Shown: piece after piece, positions 27,106-41,181 of the stretch | How positions within the stretch are numbered: the stretch's first letter is position 1 | How the letters are laid out: each line of letters starts with the position of its first letter | DNA from: Portunus trituberculatus | Lineage: Eukaryota > Arthropoda > Malacostraca > Decapoda > Portunidae | DNA length: 64,000 nt | Direction: 5' to 3' | Assembly: GCF_017591435.1 (NCBI RefSeq) | Contig: NC_059304.1 | Span: forward strand, 29,012,520-29,076,519 | Made by a program: the position numbers and the translations under genes | The notes under the pieces: model-generated | Databases searched by the model: none | What the model was told of the DNA's origin: nothing | The model's input: only the letters and a program-made list of their open reading frames with translations

Positions 27106-27442
27106 GGTTAATTGTGATGAAACTGGCCTGTTTTGGAAAAAAAAAAAAAAACTACCATACCAAACATGATCTATATAACAAAGGATGAGAAGTGTTTGCC
27201 AGGACACAAGCCCATGAAAGACAGACTAACCCTGCTTCTGTGCGCTTATGCTAGCGGTGACTGCAAAATTAAACCGCTGCTTTTTTCTAAACTTGGGTTT
27301 GGCAATGGTTGGAACAGAACAAATTACCTGATTTATAGGTATCAATAGTCGAACTTTTTAATACTTGAACAGCCATTTGGAACGAATTAAGTTCGAGTAT
27401 TGAGTCTCCAGTGTATTCTAAATTTAAATTATTTGTACTTAC

Positions 27443-27696
27443 ATGCATGTCTGTCAGTGGGGAGAGGAAGGGTAGCACAGACTACCTGTCTGCATGTGCC
27501 ACACTGTACAACATCTGGTTGAATTATTTTCCATCCATAAAGTGCAAATTCCAATGGGGTAACCTCTTTCACTCCCCAACTTCCAGGCCCAAATGAAGCT
27601 AGTCTTTTATAGAAAGCCTCATAAGTATTATCCACAGGTGGAGGAAAAGTAGAGGTGTCCTTGGTATCTTTATTGGTATCTTTATTGATTTCAGTT
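27443..27696 (-). CDS. ZC3HC1: ZC3HC1/NIPA homologue, exon with first half of C3HC zinc finger
   Basis: A 254-nt internal exon on the minus strand. The acceptor is a T-run plus CAG (AG at 27698-27697) and the donor is GCAT|GTAAGTAC at 27443/27442. After a Lys/Asp/Thr-rich start it encodes NTYEAFYKRLASFGPGSW, then FALYGWKIIQPDVVQCGTC and VVCATLPLP. This is the zf-C3HC signature: xxFxxRLxSF...W, then xxYGW, then the CxxC pair. The remaining His and Cys ligands are in the exon at 14181-14395, and the codon phases of the two ends agree. There are no stops. The upstream intron is phase 2; exons encoding the N-terminus were not located to the right. ZC3HC1 is normally single-copy and nuclear. A retrocopy is excluded by the splice sites. 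Confidence 0.85.
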
Positions 27697-27716
27697 CTGA
27701 AAAAAAAAGTCAATAA

Positions 27717-27717
<1 letters not shown>

Positions 27718-27795
<78 letters not shown>
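27718..27795. repeat. (TA)n microsatellite
   Basis: About 78 bases of TA, 22 bases upstream of the exon at 27696 on the gene's strand. 27796-28061 shows no recognisable feature. Confidence 0.9.
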
Positions 27796-27800
<5 letters not shown>

Positions 27801-28058
27801 GAATTTCTTGATTTATGGATGTTTAGAGTAGTATGCAATTTTGGAATAACATGAGGTAAAACAGCTGGCAATTTTTTTAGATTATAAATACTATTTAGAA
27901 TAATACAATATCAAGAAAATAATGTTGCCCAACTGGTTTAGTACCATGATGTGGCCACCAGCTATTCCCCATGTGCATTGACAACATGCTATCCCTTCTC
28001 ACAGTGCTTGAAGCTCATTGTTAGTATTGAATACTAAAGATAACTATATATATATGTG

Positions 28059-28159
<101 letters not shown>

Positions 28160-28762
28160 TGGTACCTTGGAGTATGAATGCTTTTGAGTATGAACAACTT
28201 GGAGTACAAACAAAAGAATTGTGTTTTTTTTGCATTGGAGGACAAACTTTGCTTTGGAGTGTGAACAATAACAAACACAGTCAACAGATTGCGCGCAGCA
28301 CTGCGCGATCAGCTGACTGCATGCTGGGGCACCACGCTGCCTCAGTGCCTCAGGAGTGTTGTTTGCAGTTGTTTGGTTGTTGTTTTGTAGTGCCAGGGAT
28401 AATAATATGAAGTTTTTTTAGTTATTAAGATCATTGCCTAGCGTAGCAGCACACATGGTCACGAGACATACAGACAGACATATGGAAGATTCTAGAAGAT
28501 CTGAGGGGAAGAGAGAGTATCCAGCTCATGAATTAAAAGCCTTAACCCTTATATCCCGTCAGGCACGATCATGGCTCTTACATCAGAGCCCATCAGGCAT
28601 GATCATGGTGCTTTTCAGAAGCCACACTCCCACGGTCCAGATATATCTTATATCTGGACCATGCGTACTCCTTTATGCCACACAGTTTGTTTATGCTTGA
28701 GGCTATCTGTCATATATCGAGGCCTGTCATTGGCCCATTGTTTTCAAGATGGTGGACACTTA

Positions 28763-29342
28763 AGGCCCTATCACACTGGCCTATGATATGCGGAACCAGG
28801 AACATCCGCTCCAGATAGCTGGAACTTGCCCGGGATTAGCGGAACCAAGTTGGGATGGCTTCATATCCATCCCGGTTCTTCGTATGCTATCCCAATGGAA
28901 AAGTAAACATAATATATATAATAAAAACCTTTTATTTGAACTAAAAAGAACGTGACTAAATTTTTCATATTGGAATATCAAATAATATTTCATCAATTTA
29001 GAAAGGTAAAATATATATATTTCATGTCGATAGTTTGGGCTCATGGCAGCCACCTCTGACTCTAAAGTTGCCGTCGTGCACGTCTCAGCTTTTCTCTAGT
29101 TTCTTTTACTTACTTTTCTTCAACAAGAGAAAGTGCAAATGCAGTTCCAGGACAAAGCACAGGCTGAGGTATAAGCGGCATAGTTTTGTTCTGGTTTATT
29201 TTGATTAGGCTTTGTCTTGGTTGGTGGGCCGTTTGCCAAGCATAGCAAGAACACGGGCAGCTTGTGTGTGATAGTGTACCTGGTTTCGTACCAAGAACCA
29301 TGGCCCGCGTTCCGCGTATCATAGGCCAGTGTGATAGCCCCT
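28763..29342. mobile_element. PIF/Harbinger-like MITE, 580 bp, TTA target duplication
   Basis: TTA at 28760-28762 and 29343-29345 flanks AGGCCCTATCACACTGGCC on the left and, reverse-complemented, AGGGGCTATCACACTGGCC on the right. The inverted repeat extends through CTATGATA(T/C)GCGGAAC, about 31 bp. A 3-bp TTA/TAA duplication with AGG/GGG-starting repeats is typical of the PIF/Harbinger superfamily. No coding. Confidence 0.7.
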
Positions 29343-30344
29343 TTAGCCAATCATGTATCAGCTTTTACAAGGATATGATTGTGTACGTGTGAGGGCGCCA
29401 AGTGTGCGGATGGTGAGAGAACTATGTCAGTATGCTGTATTTGATCATTTTTTATGTATTTCTTAGTGAGATATAAGATATACATGTAATTCCATGGATA
29501 AGTAAACAATTCAGAAACACATTATGATGCATGATAATATTGGAATCATTATTTTAATTTCGTTTTATGGTTTAGATAAAAGTATGTAGTGCTGGTTTGA
29601 TGGAGTTGGCTGAGAAGGATATGTTGACACTTGTTTCTGACAGTGAAGAAGTTGAATTTTCATAATACAGTTTTCTTTTTTTTTTTTTTTTTTTTTTTAC
29701 GTAGGGAAGAGGGCAAAAAAAAGAAAGTTAGAAAAAGGCCCACTTGAACGCTGGCTCTCCAAAGACTTCAAAAAGTGCCAAAACCGTCAGCCAGAATTAG
29801 GGGAGCAAATGCCTCGATACCTCCCTCTTAAAAGAAAACAAGTTGTAGGAATTCGGAGATACAGATGCAGGGAGGGAGTTCCAGAGTTTACCAGTGAAAG
29901 GGATGAATGATTGAGCGTACTGGTTAACTCTTGCATTAGAGAGTTGGACAGAATAGGGATAAGAAGAAGAAAGCCTTGCACAGTGTGGCTGCTGGAGGAG
30001 GGGAGGCATGCAGTTAGCAAGATCAGTAGAACAGTTACCATGAAAATAGCGATAAAATATAGAAAGGGATGCGACATTTCGGCGGTGAGAAAGAGACTGA
30101 AGACAGCTAGTCAGAGGAGTAAGAGTTGATGAGACGAAGAGCTTTCGATTCCATCCTATCAAGCAAAGCTGTGTGACTGGAATCCCCCCAAACATGCGAA
30201 GAGTACTCCATACAGGGACGGATAAGGCCCTTTTACAGAGTAAGCAGTTGGAGGGGCGAGAAAAACTGTCAGAGACGCCTCAGAACACCTAACTTCATAG
30301 AAGCTGTTTTAGCAAGAGATGAGATGTGAAGTTTCCAGTTAAGA

Positions 30345-31337
30345 TTATGAGCAAAGGACAGACCGAGGATATTCATTGTGGAAGAGGGGAGACAGTTGAG
30401 TGTCATTGAAGAAGAGGGGATAGTTGTCTGGAAGGTTGTGTCGAGTTGATAGATAGAGGAATTGAGTCTTTGAGGCATTGAAAACTACTAGATTTTCTCT
30501 GCCCCAATCGGAAAGATCGGAAGTCAGGCGTTCCGTGGCGTCCCCGCGGGAACTGTTGATTTCCTGAAGGTTTGGACGTCTCTGAAAGAACGTGGAAAGA
30601 TGTAGGGTGGTATCATCAGCATAGGAGTGGATAGGGCAAGAAGTTTGGTTAAGAAAGTCATTAATGAATAATAGATAGAGAGTGGGTGACAGGACAGAAC
30701 CCTGAGGAACACCACTATTAATAGGTTTAGGAGAAGAACAGTAGCCGTCTACCACAGCAGCAATAGAGCGGTCGGAAAGGAAACTTGAGATAAAGTTGCA
30801 GAGAGAAGGATAGAAGCCGTAGGAGGGCAGTTTTGAAATCAAAGCTTTATGCCAGACTCTATCAAAAGCTTTTGATATGTCTAACGCAACAGCAAAAGTT
30901 TCACCGAAGTCTCTGAAAGAGGATGACCAAGACTCAGTAAGGAAAGCCAGAAGATCACCAGTAGAGTGACCTTGACGGAAACCATACTGGCAATCAGACA
31001 GAAGATTGTGAAGTGACAGATGTTTGAGAATCTTCCTATTCAGGATAGCTTCAAAAACTTCAGACAAGCAAGAGATTAAAGCTATAGGACGGTAGTTTGA
31101 GGGGTTAGAACGGTCACCCTTTTTAGGAACAGGCTGAATGTAGGCGAACTTCCAGCAGGAAGGAAAGGTACAAGTCGATAGACAAAGTTGGAAGAGTTTG
31201 GCCAGGCAAGGTGCAAGCACAGAAGCACAGTTTTTGAGAACAATAGGAGGGACCCCATCAGGTCCATAAGCCTTCCGAGGGTTTAGGCCAGCAAGGGCAT
31301 GGAAAACATCATTACGAAGAATTTTGATTGTAGACAT
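30345..31337 (-). pseudogene. Jockey-like reverse transcriptase domain
   Basis: A 330-residue uninterrupted stretch of ORF2 covering the complete palm of the polymerase: fingers (GPDGVPPIVLKN, NYRPIALISC), motif A (ALDISKAFDRVWH), motif B (SGVPQGSVLSPTLYLLF) and motif C (YADD). It copies LINE RNA at the nicked target. The upstream endonuclease is in another frame after an indel near 31380. It is the longest intact polymerase segment among the Jockey copies here. Confidence 0.9.
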
Positions 31338-31389
31338 GAAATAGTCAGAGGGAGGAGGAGAGGGAGGACAAGCCCAGAATCGTCCAAGG

Positions 31390-32640
31390 TGGAGTTGTGA
31401 GCAAAGGTTTGAGAAAAAAGTTCAGCTTTAGAGACAGAAGAGATGGCAGTGGTGCCATCAGGATGAAATAAAGGAGGGAAAGATGAAGAAGTGAAGTTAT
31501 TTGAGATGTTTTTGGCTAGATGCCAGAAGTCACGAAGAGAGTTTGAGTTTGAAAGATTTTGACATTTCCTATTTATGAAAGAGTGTTTGGCAAGTTGAAG
31601 AACAGACTTGGCATGATTCCGGGCAGAGATATAAAGTGCATGAGATTCAGGAGATGGAAACCTTAAGTACCTTTTGTGGGCAACCTCTGTATCATGTATA
31701 GCATGAAAACAGGCTGAGTTAAACCAAGGTTTAGAAGGTTTAGGTTGAGAAAAAGAATGAGGAATGTACGCCTCCATGCCAGATACTAACACCTCTGTTA
31801 TGCGTTCCGCACAAAGAGATGGGTCTCTGACACGGAAGCAATAATCATTCCAGGGAAAATCAGCATAATACCTCCTCAGGTCCCCCAACTGGCAGAGGCA
31901 AACGCCAGAGGCACCTTCGCTTTGGGGATCCTGCGGAGGGATTGGAAAAATGGGACAAGATACAGAAATGAGATTGTGATCGGAGGAGCCCAACGGAGAT
32001 GAAAGGGTGACAGCATAAGCAGAAGGGTTAGAGGTGAGGAAGAGATCAAGAATGTTGGGCGTGTCTCCAAGACGGTCAGGAATACGAGTAGGGTGTTGCA
32101 CCAGTTGCTCTAGGTCATGGAGGATAGCAAAGTTGAAGGCTAGTTCACCAGGGTGGTCAGTGAAGGAGAGGAAAGCCAAAGCTGGTGGTGAACATTGAAA
32201 TCTCCAAGAATGGAAATCTCAGCGAAAGGGTAGAGGGACAGAATGTGCTCCACTTTAGAAGTTAAGTAGTCAAAGAAATTACTATAGTCAGAAGAGTTAG
32301 GGGAGAGATAAACAGCACAGATGAATTTAGTTTGAGAGTGACTGTTAAGTCGTAGCCAGATGGTGGAAAATTCGAAAGACTCAAGAGCGTGGGCACGAGA
32401 GCAAGTTAAGTCGTTGCGTACATAGACGCAACATCCAGCTTTGGAATGAAAATGAGAATAGAGAAAGTAGGAGGGAACAGAGAAGGGGCTACTGTCAGTT
32501 GCCTAAGATAGCTGTGTTTCGGTGAGGAAAAGAAGATGAGGTTTAGTAGAGGAGAGGTGGTGTTCCACAGATTGAAAATTAGATCTAAGACCGCGAATGT
32601 TGCAGAAGTTAATGTAGAAAAAGTTGAGGGAGGTGTCAAG
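31390..32640 (-). pseudogene. Jockey-like endonuclease and linker region
   Basis: Minus-strand frames cover the APE-type endonuclease in at least three pieces. The 32179-31283 frame begins in the middle of the domain (FTDHPGELAFNFAILHDLEQ), includes DLFLTSNP and SSDHNLISV, and continues into the linker with KPWFNSACFHAIHD and SLRDFWHLAKNISN before the reverse transcriptase. Upstream pieces carry the GDFN block. The indels at about 32170 and 32600 are small. Confidence 0.8.
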
Positions 32641-33044
32641 GCATTTGTGCCTGATTTATTTTCCATAATGAATGCAGTATATCAAAGAAAAACTTATTGG
32701 CTTATATAAGTGTGTGTGATGCTGGCTTGATGGATTCACATGGGAGGATTTGGTGACGCTTGTTTCTGACTATGACAAGTTGAATTTTCATTAGATTACA
32801 TTTTGCTTACTTTCCTGCTTTATTTTCCTATCTTTTATAGTTATAGCATAATAGTAATAGCAGTATATATAGTAATAGTATGCAAAAAGTAAGAAATTAG
32901 GTGCAAAATAGAATTTTTTGGGTCTTGGGAGGTGGTTTGGAATGAATTATAATTTCTTCCATATGAATACATGTATTTTGATGTTTTGGAGTAGGAACAA
33001 AATTTTGAACGGATTAAGTTCGTATTCCAAGGCACCACTGCATA

Positions 33045-33046
33045 TA

Positions 33047-33128
<82 letters not shown>
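33045..33128. repeat. (TA)n between two TA-target elements
   Basis: About 80 bases of TA between the right end of 28157-33039 and the left end of 33129-34180. Confidence 0.9.
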
Positions 33129-33132
<4 letters not shown>

Positions 33133-34180
33133 CAACCCCCGCTTAATGAAGGGGTTACGTTCCTAAAAAAACACTTCGTTAAGTGAAACTTCATTAAGCG
33201 AACCGATTATAACAAGTTTAACCCCTGATTTGAACTTCCATTGAGAGTAAGCAAAGCGAGAGTGCATCATAGTACAGTAAAAGGTTTAATGAAAGTAAAA
33301 ATTATGAAGTTAAACATTTAGGTAGTTTAATTTAAGTCATTATAATGTACACTAATGTATGTCTGTACGTGACTTTATAATGTTGATGATCTTAACTTTA
33401 TGAAGGGAGGGAGAGTGAAATGGGAAATACACTAACCAGCAACCTGTGGAATGTAAACAAAGTGCGCATCATTGTACCGCATACAGAACTTATGTACCAC
33501 ATTTCCACAAGGCTTTCCATTTTATCCATTGTAGAGTCACGAGTTCAGGTGGTTCTTTTAGCTTTCAAGGAAGATGCGGTCTCACCAGCCTTCTTAATAG
33601 AGTCTGCTGACTTGCTGATGGAGTCATGTATGGTGGCAAGCAATGTTATTAGTTTTCTGGCCTCTCTCTTGTCTGTGAATAATACCCAGCTTCACTTCGA
33701 GAGTAAGACACTTCCTGGTCTTCTTAGGAACGTTAGGCCATATTGCAGGGCGTTTTGGTGGTAAGTTGAACTAGGGAAGATGAGCTGCTGGTGACACTGT
33801 TATGTTTTGACTAGGGAGTGAGTGGTGCGCATGATCTTGATCTTGATCTTGATGCTACAGGTGACGCAGAATTTCTTCTGAGTCAGGCCTTTGTATCGGC
33901 AGTGCCTGTGTTGTCCACGAGAGGCTTGATCTTGATCTTTATTCTACAGGTGTCTCAGGATTTCTCCTGAGGCAGGCCTTAGCACCAGCAGCTCCTGGTG
34001 TATTCAAAAGCCTGTCAGCTTGCATGATACGATGGGGCTTTCAAATTTGGAAAATATTATCTGGGTAAAACTTCGTTAAAGTGAGTTTGGTGTTCGTTAA
34101 ACGAGCAGATGGTAGTAAAATGAAACCTTCGTTGTAGCGAAATTTCGTTGTGTGAACTTTCGTTAAACGGGGGTTGCCTG
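33129..34180 (-). mobile_element. Tigger-derived non-autonomous element, copy 1
   Basis: 1052 bp with CAGGCAACCCCCGTTTAACG-type inverted termini (first two bases here read TA) and (TA)n on both sides. The minus strand keeps a remnant of the transposase N-terminus near 33740-33540 (MWPN...TRK, LTL.VKLGII), the CENP-B/psq helix-turn-helix start of Tigger transposases, but the catalytic domain is absent. 33840-34010 contains two SINE-like units ending in CTTGAT repeats. This is an internally deleted Tigger spread in trans; see copies 2-6. Confidence 0.75.
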
Positions 34181-34188
34181 TATATATA

Positions 34189-34265
<77 letters not shown>
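34181..34265. repeat. (TA)n microsatellite
   Basis: About 85 bases of TA abutting the right end of copy 1. Confidence 0.9.
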
Positions 34266-34271
<6 letters not shown>

Positions 34272-36022
34272 AGAGAGAGTACAAGGGACCCTTTTTCTAT
34301 CACTAGCCAAGGCCACTGAATCCGATCGGACGCAAGGCCATGTAAACCGATGATACCACCTCATTCAACCAGTCAGATTTTGATAACCATGACATCTAGA
34401 GACTTCTGGTATTTTGCACTGCAAAGAGGAAGAGTTGCTTGTGGGCAGAACACCATTTGTACTCACTCGTTTATTGAATTTCTAAGTGTAACCAGTAAGT
34501 GAATAGAGGGGATCCTTGCAATTCGACAGGGTTAGAGCGGTTTTTCATCGGTCGAATCAGCGTTTATTCGAATCGTGAAGCAATTTTTCCCACAAGATAC
34601 TTAAGAATTAGGGGGGATAGGGACCAACCTCCAGCCTAGACCCCCTTAAAACATCACTATAACCTCTAGAAAACATTAACTTAGACTAAATCAGTACTAT
34701 TAAAGGCTTCATTTATATCTAACTTTTTTTATTAAACAAATTAGGGTGCTGTACAGTACATTTTTGGAAATAAAAACACTTGCAGCAGTCTCATGGTACT
34801 TGTCTCTGTCCTTCCAAATTGTTGATACTGTTGATCTAGGGACACTTATTTGCATTGCAACGACACTGTGAGCTATACCTGCCTCACACTTTCTTATAAG
34901 CTCAAGCTTATCTTTGAAAGGCAGGAAATTGTGCTTCTTAGGGCTGGGGCTGGAGGTGGCTTTTCGTCGTCTTGAGTCAGACAAAATGCACGTTTTCCTC
35001 TAGCATCAATTTTTAGTCAAATTAAGATCTATGGATTTTAATTAACACTTTTATAATAAAATTAATTTTCTTGTCAACTGCAATGATGCTATAATCTCAA
35101 ATCAATAGAATCTTGATAAGTAGATGTAAATATATTTGTATATAACATATTTTTTGTCCTAGCCTAGCAGTGAAAAGTAGTTCAGTTTTTCGTTTACATT
35201 TTTCTGGCACTGTGACGTTCCAAGGCTTCTCTTCCAAGGAACAACTGGCCAAGATGAGAAGCTCTGTTGTTTATGAGTGGACAAAGCTGTCTGAAGTTTC
35301 TCTCATTGGGAGCATGAAAGGCCAAAAATAGCAACGACTTGCTGGGCAGTGAAGGGGCCGCCATGTTTGTTTACAGTTGACAAACGACACAAAAGCGGAA
35401 GTGAGCTTGTGTGTGATGACCAACGTCGACAAAAGTTGACAGTCTTCAGAAAGTTGCCAGAAAAAGTTCATGGAAAAGTGCTAGTGTGACACCGCCTTAG
35501 CGACGCACAGGGTAGCGTCGATTTGCACTTTCGCCTGGCAGGTTTACACAAATTTAGGGTGGTGGCATATTAGACCGGGTGGGTGGCGCGCAAGGTATTA
35601 ATGTCAAATTGGCAAGTCAGTCGGTTGGACCTTGAAGATTGGGTATTATTTAACTGAGTTTGAATTGGCGATAATTCGAATTGCAAATGGTAGAATCGCA
35701 AGGATCCCCTGTACAGGCTATTTTGTGTGTTTCTCGCTAAACTTTTACTTTTGGGACCCAAGATCATGGGGTCTTGAGTTTACAAAACTTAAGAAAACAT
35801 ACACACTGCTAAGAAGCACAGACATATACATGCCCAAACAATGAACAACGATACACAACGCAGGCTGAATGTTTGGGTGGATGCGGGTAGCCGAGTGATC
35901 GCTGCGCCACCTCCCAATGGCTATCATATATCTTCATATTTCAAGGCGTAAATTATATGAAATTTTTCGTTGTATATCAAAAAAATTGTATGTTGGGGTG
36001 TTCATATCTCGAGGTATTACTG
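34266..36022. mobile_element. TA-target repeat (right terminus recognised), split by a Tigger-derived MITE
   Basis: 34270-34505 and 35714-35755 together match 26815-27075 without interruption. The right end, reverse-complemented, reads CAGTAATACCTCGAGATATG and ends at 36022, next to TA. The left end is not resolved. A MITE lies within at 34506-35711. Confidence 0.45.
34506..35711 (-). mobile_element. Tigger-derived MITE with helix-turn-helix remnant
   Basis: Termini GAGGGGATCCTTGCAATTCG and, from the right, CAGGGGATCCTTGCGATTC, with TA at 34504-34505 and 35712-35713. The empty target (GTGAATACAGGC) is visible at 27037-27048. On the minus strand 34984-34780 reads MSDSRRRKATSSPSPKKH then LPFKDKLELIRKCEAGIAH and RSTVSTIWKDRDKY, a Tigger N-terminal psq-type helix-turn-helix. 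The catalytic domain is deleted. Confidence 0.75.
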
Positions 36023-36032
36023 TATGTAAGTA

Positions 36033-37407
<1,375 letters not shown>

Positions 37408-37469
37408 TTTTCAACCAATCATTGTTTATGGTCATTCAGGTAAGTTAAAGGTTATATTGTTATATTATT

Positions 37470-37760
37470 TACAACTATGTAGGAATATGAAACACAAGCT
37501 TGTTTTTGTTGTTGATTAGGGCCACGAATGCGAGGGACTGCAGGTTGCAGAGAGGGGTGGACGCCTGAGGCCGCCAGAAGGGTGGGCAGGTCGAATGTTG
37601 TGACGTCCAGGGTGGACAGCTGGGAGCGTAGCGCAGTGCGGTGGGAGTAGAAGCATGGGCAGCGGGGCAGGAAATGCAATAGGAAAGTCCAATAGGGATC
37701 AGCAGACAGGCGCAGACGGTGCAAGTCAGCTGCAAGTGTCGTGTGGCCCAGGCGAAGGCT
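37470..37760 (-). pseudogene. LINE ORF2 C-terminal fragment
   Basis: Minus-strand frame with LHRLRLSADPYW, CPCFYSHRTALRSQL and TFDLPTLLAASGVHPS, resembling the C-terminal Cys/His region of arthropod non-LTR retrotransposon polymerases. No polymerase core is present. 37761-38212 shows nothing further. Confidence 0.55.
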
Positions 37761-38212
37761 CCGGAGTTGTTACTGTTGTGATGGTTGTGTGAGCCCTCAA
37801 GGTCGTCAACCTCCCTGTTGTCATGGTAACGGGCTTCCCATTTTCTTCTTCCCTCCCTCACACACAGCTGCTGCCTCCCTTCTCATGTCTTTTAATTATG
37901 TCCTCTTTTTCTTGTAGCGTACTGGTTTTCCTTTTCTTAGCATCACTGCTGTCACTAAGGAGTTTTCTCTTTGGTGCCATTGAGCAAGATACTAAGAACT
38001 TGATTCAGTAAACGCAGAAGTAGGATAACACTCTTGCCAGGGGCGACGGTGTGGTGGAACTGAGGCAGGGTGTTATTATATTCAAGCGTGAGGCGGGCGG
38101 TGTGGCGGGCAACCACCAACAATAACAATAAATCCCGCACTTTACGATTTATAAATTTTCAATTTGTTTAATCTTAAATTGCCTTATAGTAGACTGACGT
38201 AACTACGAGTTT

Positions 38213-39197
<985 letters not shown>

Positions 39198-39463
39198 TAT
39201 ACAGGCAACCCCCATTTAACGTAGGTTCACACTATGAAATTTCGCTACAACGAAGGTTTCGTTTTACTACCATCTGCTTGTTTAACAAACACCAAACTCG
39301 CTTTAACGAAGTTTTATCCAGGTAATTTTTTCTAAATTTGAAAGCCCCACCGTATTATGCAAGCTGACAGGCTTTTGAATACACCATGAGCTGCTGGTAC
39401 TAAGGCCTGCCTCAGGAGAAATCCTGAGACACCTGTACAATAAAGATCAAGATCAAGCCTCTC

Positions 39464-40249
39464 GTGGACAACACAGGCAAGGAGGTTACCAGAAACATGT
39501 GGAAGAGCTACCGGCGCCAGAAAGAGGAGAAGAGTGTACAGACAGAAGATTCTAGTGAGAAGACCGAGAAAAGTATTCAGACCGAAGAGAACTCCAAGGA
39601 AGTGAAGAGCAGCCAGACTGAAGAGGACGTTGTGGGACTCCAGCCCAGCAGACAAGAGGAAGGACCAAGACAGCAGCACACCATGAAAATGAGGAAAATG
39701 AAGGCGCCCATAAGAATTATTGGAGACAGCATGGTGAAGACGATGTCCAGCCAAGTGAAGTGCAGGATGAGAGGGAGAGGCTGCACCAGCCTGAGTGGTG
39801 CCAAGATCACGGACATCAGGAAGAAAGTAAAGGAAGAAGCAGCCAGCATGGAGGATGGGATGCTGATCATCCAAGGAGGTGGAAACGGCCTAGAATATGT
39901 TGGTGAAGATGAGAGTGAGGAATGTTGTGGATGCCGTGAGGAGTGTGGAAGGCAAGGGCATGAGTGTGGCCGTCGTGGGTGTCATGCAGAGACCCAGGGA
40001 AGGCCCGTTCTACGAGCGTCTGAGAAGATCCACCAACAGAAGACTGCAAGAGGAGCTGCTGAAAATGAAGATAGGGTGGATGAAGAAGAAAAAGGCAAGC
40101 TGAGCTTCATCGACATGGACGGCGTGGTAGACCGGTTCAGCTTGTATGAGAAGGACGGCGTGCACCTGAACGATGCAGGGACTGCCAGGATGGGTCAACG
40201 GCTGTGTGAGTGGGTGAGGGCGAGGTCGCTGCAGCCGATGGACCAGTGA
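39464..40249 (+). pseudogene. LINE ORF1 with SGNH esterase domain
   Basis: A 261-residue open frame. Residues 1-75 are acidic with SVQTED/SIQTEE/SSQTEE repeats. An SGNH hydrolase follows: IRIIGDSMVKTM (block I Ser) near residue 83, IIQGGGNG (block III) near residue 135, and YEKDGVHLNDAG (block V Asp/His) near residue 227. Between 39897 and 40103 the conserved reading (VAVVGVMQRPREGPFYERL) is in another frame. Two compensating indels have therefore scrambled the middle of the domain while keeping the ends in frame. The first residues may belong to the host repeat (GTGGACAACACAGGC is found in other copies). Confidence 0.75.
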
Positions 40250-40303
40250 CGGGAGACGACAAAAGCACGCCAGGAAGAAGACACCAGCCAGGCAAGTGAG
40301 AGT

Positions 40304-41173
40304 GTGAGGATTGGATGCATGAATGTGAGAGGATGGGGTGTGGGTAAGTTTGAGAATATTTCCAGGGAGCTCCAGGAATGGAAGTTCAACATAGTCGGGC
40401 TTACAGAGACGCACCTGAGAGGTGAGGTACAAATGGAAGGATGTGAGTTTGCTATGATTGGGAAGGGACGTAAGACTCAGGAGACACAGGGAGGAGGCGT
40501 AGCCTTTCTCTATAGGAAAGAAAGTGGACTGAAAGTAGAGGAGCTTGGTGTGGGAACGTGTGAGAGCAGTGAAGATGTGTTGGTAGTGAGAGTGGAGTGC
40601 ACAAATGGTCGGGACAGAGTGGAGATGGTTCTGGTGGTGGTGTATATGACTGTCATGGGTGAAAGAGCTGAGAGGGAGAACGGGAGGAAGTATGACATAT
40701 TGAAGAAAGTTGTGAGAGAACATGGAGGGGAGAGAGTGCTGGAGATGGATGATATGAATGCACATGTAAGAATTCTGGGAGAACGTGTGAACAGGAATGG
40801 TGAGATGCTTGGGGATTTTGTGGATGAAATGGAATTAGAGAATCTGAATGTAACTTTGGCTGAGGGACGTGTGACTTGGAGTGCAAGGGAGCAGGAGTCA
40901 GCGATAGACAATGTGTTGGTGAATGGAAGAATGCGTGAAATTGTGTCACACGTGTGGATAGATGAGGATGGTATGGTGGATATTGTGTCTGATCACAATA
41001 TGCTGGTTGTGGAGTGCCTGTTGCATGGTAGGAAAGAAGTGAAAGTGGTGAGTAAGAAGAGAAAGTGGAGACTGAGAGATGTAGGGTGGGAAAACTTCCA
41101 GGTGGACCTGAGTGCAAGAAGCTGGGATGATGGAGGTGTACATGATGTGAAGCACGTGAAAGGAGACTGGTAG
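40304..41173 (+). pseudogene. LINE endonuclease domain
   Basis: Begins MRIGCMNVRGWGVGKFENI with IVGLTETHL, the start of an APE-type endonuclease. The GDFN block is altered to EMDDMNAHV, while AIDNVLVN and VSDHNMLVV (catalytic Asp-His) are clear. It ends at a TAG after a frameshift near 41155; the next frame continues with RRLVEEDVRSAAE into the reverse transcriptase. The change of GDFN to DDMN may itself be inactivating. Confidence 0.8.
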
Positions 41174-41181
41174 AAGAGGAT

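Larger units (their letters stand above)
29673..32690 (-). mobile_element. Jockey-like LINE with most of ORF2 (endonuclease and reverse transcriptase)
   Basis: The T-run at 29676-29698 is the poly(A) tail on the minus strand. ORF2 begins near 32640 with INFCNIRGLRSNFQS and LFLTETQLS, the endonuclease start. ISILGDFNVHHQLW (near 32210) and SSDHNLISVS (near 31980) are the endonuclease catalytic blocks. The reverse transcriptase frame 31337-30345 carries NYRPIALISCLSEVFE, VALDISKAFDRVWH, NSGVPQGSVLSP and HSYADDTTLHLS, so YADD is intact. The C-terminus runs to about 29797. Frameshifts occur near 32600, 32170, 31380 and 30400. ORF1 is absent, so the copy is probably 5'-truncated just ahead of ORF2. 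Confidence 0.85.

Noticed and set aside
28540..28760. Possible piggyBac left end (TTAACCCTTATATCCCG)
   Set aside because: No matching right end with TTAA was found, and the motif alone is too short.
29588..32795. Similar sequences flanking the Jockey copy considered as a target-site duplication
   Set aside because: They are about 90 bases long but only about 80% alike, far too diverged compared with a fresh duplication; more likely repeated host sequence.
35870..35915. tRNA-like stretch (GGTAGCCGAGTGATCGCTGCG) resembling a Pol III A box
   Set aside because: No B box or cloverleaf follows at the expected spacing, so neither a tRNA gene nor a SINE head is supported.
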